Of a DNA stretch of 64,000 nucleotides, positions 55,526 to 64,000 are shown in pieces; positions within the stretch are counted from its first letter, which is position 1, and each line of letters begins with the position of its first letter. This stretch comes from Agapanthus africanus (lineage: Eukaryota; Streptophyta; Magnoliopsida; Asparagales; Amaryllidaceae): contig JASDDO010000016.1 of NCBI GenBank assembly GCA_030015575.1, positions 455,404,141-455,468,140 of the forward strand, written 5' to 3'. Made by a program: the position numbers and the translations under genes. The notes under the pieces were generated by a model. It saw only the letters and a list, made by a program, of their open reading frames with translations. It did not search any database and was not told where the DNA came from.

Positions 55526-58500
55526 ATGACTTCTGTTCCATACTTCCCCTTCACTCGCTCGGAGGCTGCTTTTCTTCAGTCATCGTCTGACGAGGAAGTG
55601 ATGGTGATGATCAGGGCTCATGACCCGAATCGCACCAATTTGCTTTTATGGGGAACTTGGTACGGTCACATCATCCGCGGTCGCCGAAGTTTTCTTTGCG
55701 AGATACCGACGGAGCCTACCTATCCATTCCTGCCGATGGATCCTCCACGGACTGCCTTTGCTGTGGAAATGCGGAATTGGACCCCTATGGGACGACTTGA
55801 GCCTTCAACAACTGGTATTCCGAACCATCCGGTACCGGCTTTAGATATTTTTGGGCGCCGCATTTGCCAGGGCGAAGCCCAGCCATGAGGACAGATTTAC
55901 AAGGGCTTACCCCTCGGCACCCCCACGGGCTACCTTCTTTGGGCTCGTTACATCCTGTCCGCCCATCGCGCGTGGCTGCAGAGGGTTGGACTTTATCAGG
56001 CGATATATGCATCCCTCTTCCACTACCAATCTCCTCATGTCTGGTGGGTTAAGGTCTTCTTGAACCAATGGAATCTTCCCACCAACATCTTCCTTCTAGG
56101 GGACCGCGAAGTTTCAATTTCCCTGGAAGAATTTCGCGAGATCTCGGGGCTGCCGGTCAGGGGGACACTTTATGAAGAATTGCTGCCTCCCGATGAGTAT
56201 GTCTTCGAAACCGAGCCTGCAATGCTTGACGGCCTGTCTACCGAGAACGCCGTCCGCCACAAGCGCCCGAGTTTGATCAAGACCCTGGGTATTTTTGACA
56301 AACTGTTCACAGAGTCAGAGAAGCAGGGTGTCACTTTTAAAAGTTTTATCGCTTGCTTCCTTCGCGAGGGTATCCTATCGAAGATGGCTCCGAAGTTCGC
56401 GAACATTAATGACCCCTTTGGGTTTGGTTTAAATAAGCGGCCGACTAAGGAAGAGTACTTGCTGCAGTATTACATTCCTATCATGTCGGTGGTATCTTTC
56501 GAGTCGATTGCAGCTCCTGGTATGGATGAGGAGACTTTCTTTGTGGGCTTCACCAGCGTTTGGCTTAGCTGGTTCATCATTCCCATGCATCACCATTTCA
56601 TGAGAGCCTCGGTTATCTACCCTGCTCTTCGCATTGCTGAGGGAACACGGCTAGCTGTAGGCATCCCAGCGTTAGCGCATCTTTATCATGGGTTAGGCGC
56701 CGCGGCTAATACCTCAACTCCAGGTGTAGATGTGGTAAATTTTTCTCTTCATTACTTCACATCTTGGATTGAGACGCACGTGCTGGGGTCCTTTGCGGCG
56801 CACCAGAGACCCAAATTTTATGATGCCTACACTTTTCCATGACTCATGCGGCTGGTGGACGCTTCTGCTCCTGACCCGACTCAGTCTGGGTCTATTCGTG
56901 TGTTGGTCGCTCCCTATGCTAATACGGGCGAAATGGTATTCATTGATCGGGCCCTATCTGTTCCCTCAGGACCGATTCAACAGCTCTGCGACTTGGCGAA
57001 AGAGGAGGTACCTTCTTTGAAGCCTAGGGAAGCCATGCACCTGTACGCGATTAGACCAGGTTATCTGGTATTTCGTCAGAACAGTGCAGCCCTTTTTATG
57101 CGGTATAACCCACACCGCTTTGCCCGGCAACTTGGATATGATCAGGGCGCCCCCTTTGAGGCATTTACAGTTGCGCCCAGCCCATCGCCAGAAGCTGTTC
57201 GTGACGCCGCTCATCACTTTGTGAGGCTGAACACTGGTTCTCGCTTCATGATTCCTGAAGCTGACCATATCCCTCGATGTGTGGGGTCCTTCACGGGCTG
57301 GTACCTTCATCGGGTCAGTCCAATTATTGCTGAGGAGAAGAGGGTGCTTCTTGGATACAGCGCTCCCATTTCGATTCAAGCCATGGGAGTTCCTCCTCAA
57401 CCGCGTGCAACGGTTCGCTTTCCCCTGAGGGACACCAGTGCCGCGCTTATTCCGGAGGCTGCAGAAGTGGACTTCACTCCCACAGCTGGTATGCCACTAC
57501 GTACTCGGGCTCAATCAAGGGCTAATAGGGCGCCGGTAGCTGTATCATCGTCCGCAGCGTCGACAATGGCCGTGTCGTCCTCGGTAGCACCGCCAAGCGA
57601 GGGCACTGAAGATGAAGTGGGCCAGCGCCGTGCCAAAGCTCCACGGGGGAGAAAACGATCATCTTCGGCGGTTGGTTATGGGTCCAAGCGGCGGAGGAAG
57701 ACGGCCACCAATATGCTCGACTCCTTAATAGAGTCCGAGCTTATTCTTCAAGATGAACCGTTGGCTATGCAAGAATCAGATGGTGGCCTACTTTTCCCGA
57801 GTTCATCTGCCAAGGAAGCCGCACAATTGGCTGAGGCTATAAGACGTTCGCAAGATGAATCGGAGAATGTAAGGATTCCGAAGAAGCCCTACCCTGCCAT
57901 CATATTTTACGAGGACCCTCAGTGGATACGGCGACAATTCAAAGGCCCTTTGGAAGAATGGGGCGAAAGGGCCCTTAAACAGGTTGTTTCGGCCGACGCC
58001 GAGGACGTGCTTTCATTGTGGACCGGTGGCCACGAGTCCACCCTCGGACCTCGGCGAGCACATCTCCTTAGGAAGGAGCGTCGGCTTGAACAAGCCATAC
58101 TAGAAGCTCCGTTGTGCATCGGTATGTTCATGTATTTCTTTGTAATATTTCATATTGCTTGCATACATATATATGTATCCTTATCCTTGTACAAACTTTG
58201 CAGGGACTTCGGCGGCGGCGGAGGCTCTGAGTCGCGCTTTGACCATAGATTCTGCTGATATCCCCAGTGAAACACCAATCAGTGTGGAGGGAGTCGATGC
58301 GACTGTTGCTCTTACGATAGGGTCTCCCTCGGTGGTTCCCATTCCCAAAGCGCTTGCTCCCTCGGGAAGGCATCTTTGTCGGTCGCCGCTCCAATGGATC
58401 TTCCTGAAGGCGACCTGGAGACTAGGGTACAGGTAGTCGAGACTACCGTCCTTCCGCTGGAGCCTGCAGTGGCGGCCGCTGCTCCTCGCTCAGAAGCCGC

Positions 58501-59622
58501 TACACTGGTCCGCGTCCCCGATGATGTGCCAGAGGTCACGGAGGAGGCCGCTGAAGCTGCTATCCCTCCAGCTCAGAATGGGAGGAGCGTCGAAGGTAGC
58601 CTTCTATATTTTAAATTAGTAATCTTTCCATTATCTGAACTCTTCTTTCTTTTCAGAATTGCGCGGATTGGAAGCATCCATTGCTGATCTGTCTCCCAGG
58701 CAGTCCTTTCAGCGTCTGTTGGAGATGGCTGCTCCGCAAGCGATATCTCCTCAGCGCATCGTCCTTTCTTCCGGGAAAGTTTAGTGTTGTTTACCCGCTT
58801 TTCATAGCATTATCACTATTTCATAAAATGACACCGGCGTCTTTTACAGTTCTGGAGGCCGACGACGAGGTTGAGGTTCTTGACGGGCCTGGGGAGCCTT
58901 CAGATCCCTCTTGCATGACTGTGGGTAAGTAAAGTCTCATCGTCGTTCCATTTGTTCTTTCCTTATGAGTTTCGCTGACTGTTTATAAATCATAACGGAT
59001 GGCAAAGCTAAGCCTCCACTCCTTGTCAGCTTTAATTGAGGATCTTCGTGCCGGCAGTCTGATCACGGCTGAAGCGTTTGCCGCTGAAGCTAACGGCTCT
59101 CTTCCCTTTCTTGCCACCTATCATAGTGAAACAGTGGTGCAAGTCTGGGTTGAGTTTTGTCGGCAGGTGGAGGCTTGCTTGCATGTGCTTGAATGTACAC
59201 GCCTTTCTTCGGAGGTTGTGGCCGCAAAGGCGAGCTTGCGGGGTCTAATTGAGCGGTGTACGGTGAATATGATATCATGTGAGAAGAGGCCCAGCCGCAA
59301 GTTTTCGGAAAGGGAGCTGGCTTCCAAGGCACTGGGAGAACTTCAGGCCAGCCTTACGGCTAAGACCACTAAAGCGTATGAACTTTGGCGAGTGCTTCAA
59401 GAGACCATCAAGGAGGTGGTAGCTATTGATAAGGCCGCCGTTTACTCGTGAAATGTTGAAGCCCATAAAGTCACTGAAAAAGAGCTTGAAGGCCGGCTTG
59501 CTTCCTACCAGGCCCAGCAGGCTCAAGCGGAGGCTCGTCTTTTGATGATACTAAATCATGAAGCCGAAGCCCAGCGACAAAGGGGTGAACTGGCCAACCT
59601 ACTGAATCGCCCGCCGACCTGA
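55526..59622 (+). pseudogene. Antisense plant mobile domain (PMD) gene of element C
   Basis: Best copy. From ATG 55526 (MTSVPYFPFTRSEAAF) one frame runs to about 58121 with only two stops, TGA at 55886-55888 and TGA at 56840-56842 (Trp in B). The PMD core covers about residues 1-620, with PHVWWVKVFLNQW, SISLEEFREISGLPV, NDPFGFGLN, VWLSWFIIPM, LAHLYHGLG, LHYFTSWIETH and ALFMRYNPHRF. Then a Ser-rich linker and a basic signal (RGRKRSS...GSKRRRK, about 57640-57695) that could direct nuclear import. Introns with good borders: 58122-58203 and 58596-58656, and probable ones at 58779-58849 and from 58924; a 1-base frameshift near 58355. The last exons (58999-59622) are predicted coiled coil (ELQASLTAKTTKAYELWRVL) with a TGA at 59449. 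Antisense to the element's gag-pol. Role unknown. Confidence 0.87.
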
Positions 59623-60065
59623 AGAATTGTATATATATTTTTTCATTCTTCCTTTGTACATACTCCTGAATGAGAGTATATTTTTTGTTCTTTCATAAAT
59701 TGTACTTTGTATTCATTTTGATTCATGAATAAAAGACATATTTTTCTTCATGATGGAGTGTCCCTTTTAGTAAGTCTATAATGTGGATAGTCTATTTCGA
59801 TTTCTTTGCAGGACAACGATGGCTTAGGATTCAGGGTTAAGATCTGCCTCCTAAGACTTTTCAACTTCATAAACCGTGAGGGTCTTATAAAGAATTTTCT
59901 CCCTACCGGTCGAGAGGATCCCGTAGGTGTAATTTCTCCTTAAGAATCGTGAGGATTCCTAAGTGTGTTTTCTCTTGAAAGTCGTAAGGATCTCACAAGA
60001 GAGTTTGCTCCCTTACGAGTCGTGAGGACCCGTAAGTGATGGGTGAGGTTATCATCATCCGCGTT
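59623..60065. repeat. 3' spacer of element C, start, with hairpins
   Basis: PMD 3' end with repeated AT-rich poly(A)-like words (59630-59760), then five hairpin units (59865-60030), each arms plus a GTCGTGAGGATC-like core, parallel to 8755-9130 in B. No gene. Confidence 0.7.
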
Positions 60066-61800
60066 TCACGGAATCAGGAGTTGCTCTGGATGCTTCCCAC
60101 GGGGTCATAGCCGTGTTCTGTGAGGACCAGGCTCCGCTCTGGACATTTCTCATGGGTCAGATTTGACATTATCCGCATTCCACATGACCAGGAATTTTGC
60201 TCTGGATGCTTCCCACGGGGTCATTGCCGTGTTCTGCGAGGACCAGGCTCCGCTCTGGACGTTTCCCACCGGGTCAAGATTGACATAAGCCGCGTTCCAC
60301 ATAACCAGGAATTTTGCTCTGGATGCTTCCCATGAGGTCATTGCCGTGTTCTGCGAGGACTAGGCTCCGCTCTGGATGCTTCACATGGGGTCAGGGTTGA
60401 CATGCGAGGACCAGGCTCCGCTCTGGATGCTTCACACGGGGCCAGGATTGACATAAACCGCGTTCCACGTAACCAGGAATTTGCTCTGGATGCTTCCCAC
60501 GGGGTCATTGCTGTGTTCTGCGAGGACCAGGCTCCGCTTTGGATGCTTCACACGGGGTCAGGATTGACATAAGTCGCGTTCCACGTAACCAGGAATTTTG
60601 CTCTGGATGCTTCCCACGGGGTCATTGCCGTGTTCTGCGGGGACCAGGCTCCGCTCTGGACGTTTCCCACGGGGTCAGGATTGACATAAGCCGCGTTCCA
60701 CGTAACCAGGAATTTTGCTCTGGATGCTTCCCACGGGGTCATTGCCGTGTTCTGCGAGGACCAGGATCCGCTCTGGATGCTTCACACGGGGTCAGGATTG
60801 ACAAAAGCCGCGTTCCACGTAACCAGGAATTTTTCTCTGGATGCTTCCCACGGGGTCATTGCCGTGTTCTGCGAGGACCAGGCTCCGCTCTGGATGCTTC
60901 ACACGGGGTCAGGATTGACATAATCTGCGTTCCACGTAACCAGGAATTTTGCTCTGGATGCTTCCCACGGGGTCATTGTCGTGTTCTGCGAGGACCGGGA
61001 TCCGCTCTGGACGTTTCCCATGGGGTAGATTTGACATTATCCGTGTTCCACGTGACCAGTAATTTTTCTCTGGATGCTTCCCACGGGGTCATTGCCGTGT
61101 TCTGTGAGGACCAGGCTCCGCTCTGGATGCTTCACACGGGGTCAGGATTAACATAAGTCGCGTTCCACGTAATCAGGAATTTTTCTCTGGATGCTTCCTA
61201 CAGGGTCATTGCCGTGTTCTGCGAGGACCAGAATCCGCTCTGGACGTTTCCTACGGGGTCAGATTTGACATTATCCGCGTTCCACGTGACCAGTTGCTCT
61301 GGATGCTTCCCACGGGGTCATTGCCAAGTTCTGCGAGGACCAGGCTCCGCTCTGGATGCTTCACACGGGGTCATTGCCGTGCTCTGCGAGGACCAGGATC
61401 CGCTTTGGACGTTTCCCACGGGGTCAGGATTGACATAAGCCGTGTTCCACGTAACCAGGAATTTTTCTCTAGATACTTCCCACGGGGTCATTGCCGTGTT
61501 CTGCAAGGACCTGACTCCGCTCTGGACGTTTCCCATAGGGTCAGGATTGACATAAGCCGCGTTCCACGTAACAAGGACATTTTCTCTGGATGCTTCCCAC
61601 GGGGTCATTGCCGTGTTCTGCGAGGACCAGGCTCCGCTCTGGATGCTTCATACGGGGTCATTGCAGTGCTCTGCGAGGAGCAGGCTCCGCTCTGGATGCT
61701 TCACACGGGGTCATTGTCATGCTCTGCAAGGACCAGGATCCGCTCTGGACGTTTCCCACGGGGTCAGGATTGACATAAGCTGCGTTCCACGTGACCAGGA
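60066..61800. repeat. 117-bp tandem array, about 14 units, with half-unit structure
   Basis: GGATGCTTCCCACGGGGTC recurs at 60088, 60204, 60321, 60488, 60605, 60722, 60839, 60956 and 61072 and on to about 61760, mostly at 116-117 bp. Each unit is two related halves that both begin CTCTGGAYGYTTCCCACGGGG: about 53 bp ending AGGACCAGGCTCCG and about 64 bp with GGATTGACATAAGCCGCG. Some half-units are duplicated alone. 117 is a multiple of 3, which explains long false frames on both strands (60539-61156 and others). Confidence 0.92.
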
Positions 61801-62484
61801 ATGGTTGACTTCATCCGCATTCCACGGAGTCAGGGTTTGACTCTCGGTCATCTGTGTATTGCCGAGTCATGGAACTGGGGATTGCCGCTGTTCCTCTTTG
61901 TTTAATGTTGTGTCTGTTGTAATGAGACGAATATCGAGATGATCTCCAGGCTATCTGTGAACCGTTGAGATTTGGCTTCTTCTTCTGATGAAACCTGGGG
62001 AGGAAAGGTGTGATTCCGTCTTTGTTTGCGCCCCTGGATTGTACACAGGGATTGATGTGGTATCACCTGTAGGGCATAAATTTCGTTTTTTTTATTTCTT
62101 TCCGCGATGCTCTATCATTTCAGCTTTTATATCGCGAAAGTCGCGATTGCCCAATCATTTCGGCTATTTTTCGCGGTCCCCAATCATTTCGGTTATTTGT
62201 TTTTATTTTTACCCGCTGCTTTTTATTGCGAGTTGCCCAATCATTTCAGCTATTTTGCATGCATACATTTTTACTTGCTGACTTTGTTCCAAGTTGCCCT
62301 TTCATTTCGGCTATTTCGTATGCATGTGTGGCTTGCTGGCTTTTTGCTGCAAGCTTGAAATTAGACACTGATTTCGGCATCAGCACCGCTACAACTGGGA
62401 TATTACCATGAGCGAATCATCATTTGCCTCTGTCGATGACGAACAAAGATGGCTTAGTAAACAGGGTTAAGATCCTGTCGACTA
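61801..62484. repeat. Middle of spacer C: dispersed module and CATTTCGGCTATTT words
   Basis: One unit of the B-type 105-120-bp repeat (about 61850-61980), a GCCCCTGGATTGTACAC...CTGTAGGGC module (62029-62075), then about six CATTTCGGCTATTT words (62115-62320). Same order as 9690-10545 in B. No gene. Confidence 0.75.
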
Positions 62485-63020
62485 AGGCTTTTGACTTCAC
62501 GAGCCGTAAGGGTCTCATAAAGGTATTTCTCTCTACAAGTCGTGAGAATCTCGTAGGTACATTTTCTCCTTAGGAATCGTCAGGATTCCTAAGTGCATGT
62601 TCTTCTATAAGTCGTAAGAATCTTACAAGAGTGTTTTCTCCTTATAAGTCGAGAGGACTTATAAGGGTTGTTCACCATGTAGACATAGCCCTAGTCACGG
62701 ATGGGACTTTGTTAGGGAAATGTTTATTCGCGCCCGTGGATTGTATACAAAGGTCAGCATTGAGCCGCTTGTAGGACAGTATTGGAGGTTGTAGGGGACG
62801 CTTAAGAACAGGTTCAGATCCCTGTAGCTCAAGACTTTTGAATCTTATGAGCCGTGAGGGTCCCATAAGAGGGTTGTCCTTACGAGTCGTGAGGATCTCA
62901 CAAGTGTAATTTCTCCTTAGGAATCGTGGGGATCCCTAAGTGTGTTGCTCCCTTGTGAGTCGTAAGAATCTCACGCAGGTGGTTTCTCCTTACAAAGTCG
63001 AGAAGACCTTGCAAGTGTCT
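62485..63020. repeat. Hairpin array with covarying arms in spacer C
   Basis: About ten units, e.g. CTTAGGAAT/ATTCCTAAG (62568-62595), CCTTATAAGTC/GACTTATAAGG (62640-62667), CTTATGAG/CCATAAG (62845-62869). The centre keeps a GTCGTGAGGATC-like core while the arms change in step. A GCCCGTGGATTGTATAC module sits inside (62730-62778). Confidence 0.8.
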
Positions 63021-63135
63021 TTTAACGAGATTGCGCCCTTTCGGGTTTTCACAAAACTCGCCGGTAACCCTGCTGTTTTTACTCACGGGGCCTTCTCGGG
63101 TTTTCATCCGTGCCCTTTTCGCTTATGGACATACC

Positions 63136-63194
63136 GTTTTTTCTTTTCTTTCTTCTTCTTTTTTTTTATTCTTTTTTTCTTTTCTTTTTTTTTT
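63136..63194. repeat. Low-complexity T/C tract (purine tract on the element strand)
   Basis: About 59 bases of T with scattered C. On the element's own strand this is an A/G run in the 3' spacer. D has only a short A-rich run there (51044-51062) and B a short T-run (21611-21618), so it expanded in C. Confidence 0.8.
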
Positions 63195-63446
63195 GTGTCA
63201 GCCTTGGGATGCTGCAGTCTACAGTAGTTTATCGACGTCTCGGTCAACAGGTAGTTTTAGGACATAGTGGTCCATTGTTAGTTTAAGGACGTTTCGGTCC
63301 GTTGTTAGTTTAAGAACGTTTCGGTCCGTTGTTAGTTTAAGGACGTTTCGGTCCATAAACCGGCTACTACTTATAGAGTTTGGGCTTAGGAAGATAGCGA
63401 GCGGACATAGGAGTCGTCATCTATCGTTGACCTAGGCCGTGACTCG
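63195..63446. repeat. GGAC/GTCC words between pol and spacer in C
   Basis: Four GTTAGTTTAAGGACGTTTCGGTCC-like words at 63250-63355 with about a 33-bp period, then a stretch just after the integrase stop conserved in B and D (AAGATAGCGAGCGGACA). Confidence 0.75.
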
Positions 63447-64000
63447 TCAGGCGTAGTATTTCTTCAGAAAGCGACCGTTTATTTTCCTGAAAGGTCTTTC
63501 ACCATGCATGTCCATGAGTAGATAGGCTCCACCCTGGTAGACCTTGTCTATGATATACGGGCCTTCATAGTTCGGCTCGAATTTCCCCCGCTTAGCGCGT
63601 TTAGGGATCATAGGTCTTTTGACCACTAGCACGAGTTCGCCTTGGCGGAATGTTCTCGTCCTAGTCAATCTTTCGTATGAGCGCGTCATCTTTGCTTTGT
63701 AAGCCTCCAGATTTTGTTGCGCTATGAGACGGGTTTCATTGAGGGCGTCGAGCTCCTCAAGCCGAAGGTGAGCATTCTCTTCGTCCGTTAGCTCGTAATA
63801 AACTGCCACTCGTAAAGAGGATAACTCTATCTCGAGAGGGAGTACCGCTTCTGTGCCAAATACCAATGCATATGGCATTGTTTTTGTGGCCGTTTTGAAC
63901 GTAGTTCGGTACGCCCAGATTGCTTCATGCAGTCTCTCATACCAGTCCTTCTTATTTCGAGACACCGTCTTTTTCACAATCTTCGTTAAGGTCTTGTTGA
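63447..64000 (-). pseudogene. C-terminal integrase of element C, runs off the window
   Basis: Frame open from the right edge to the stop at 63447: KTLTKIVKKTVSRNKKDWYERLHEAIWAYRTTF (in blocks), YALVFGTEAVLPLEIE and KMTRSYERL...GRFLKKYYA. No break in this part, unlike B and D. The upstream part is outside the window, so whether the element is intact cannot be judged; typed pseudogene only because it is partial. Confidence 0.85.

Larger units (their letters stand above)
51404..64000 (-). mobile_element. Element C: Tat-clade element with antisense PMD gene, youngest of the three Tat copies by nesting
   Basis: Minus strand; 3' LTR 51404-54560, polypurine tract, antisense PMD gene 55526-59622, 3' spacer with a 117-bp tandem array, and the integrase end 63447-64000. 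The rest runs off the window. It lies inside the 3' spacer of D (flank CGACC), so it inserted after D, and D inserted after B. Confidence 0.85.

Noticed and set aside
60539-61156. 205-residue open frame in the tandem array
   Set aside because: The 117-bp unit is a multiple of three, so a frame stays open through the array; the peptide is a 39-residue repeat and frames are open on the other strand too.
62485-63020. CRISPR-like array of palindromic units with regular spacing
   Set aside because: The units are not identical (arms differ), the setting is a plant retrotransposon and no cas-like gene is present.
63136-63194. T/C tract as the polypurine tract of element C
   Set aside because: It lies just downstream of pol and far from the 3' LTR; the true tract is at 54561-54572.

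Overview
The window is repeat-dense nuclear DNA of a flowering plant, probably a eudicot; the species cannot be named from the sequence. No host single-copy gene, tRNA or rRNA gene was found. Almost every base belongs to LTR retrotransposons inserted into one another, and LTR ends, primer-binding sites, polypurine tracts and target-site duplications (TSDs) give the order of insertion.

Layout. (1) 1-1172, minus: remnant of a Tekay-type Ty3/gypsy chromovirus. (2) Element B, minus, 1173-39722: a Tat-clade Ty3/gypsy element (RNase H plus a second, archaeal-type RNase H) inserted in the Tekay coding region; its 3' LTR is 1173-3336 and a stub of its 5' LTR is 39605-39722. (3) Inside B are a complete Ty1/copia element (10608-20781, plus, TSD CGCGA) and a complete but gag-protease-only Athila-like element A (30934-39031, plus, TSD CCAGT). 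(4) Element D, plus, 39723-51403: same Tat family as B, starting inside the 5' LTR of B. (5) Element C, minus, 51404 to beyond 64000: same family, starting inside the 3' spacer of D.

The most interesting system is in B and C. Between pol and the 3' LTR each carries, in antisense to gag-pol, a plant mobile domain (PMD) gene with its own TATA box, a leader, several short introns of about 60-90 bp and a C-terminal nuclear-signal/coiled-coil region (4124-8712 and 55526-59622). Because the gene is antisense, its introns are not removed from the genomic RNA and can survive retrotransposition. Both copies carry stop codons, yet the layout is conserved while the protein differs far more between B and C than integrase does.

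The LTRs and 3' spacers of this family are built from short palindromic words (GAATTAAATTC, GTGTTAAACAC, GGAC-N6-GTCC, CACGTG pairs) and from about 26-bp hairpins whose two arms change together from unit to unit. LTR length differs greatly (B 2.16 kb, C 3.16 kb, D 1.63 kb), mostly in the transcribed R-U5 part. The 3' spacers carry copy-specific tandem arrays, most strikingly a 117-bp array at 60066-61800. Nearly all proteins are broken by stops and frameshifts; the best preserved reading frames are gag and protease of element A. All identity figures below are counts by eye, not alignments.
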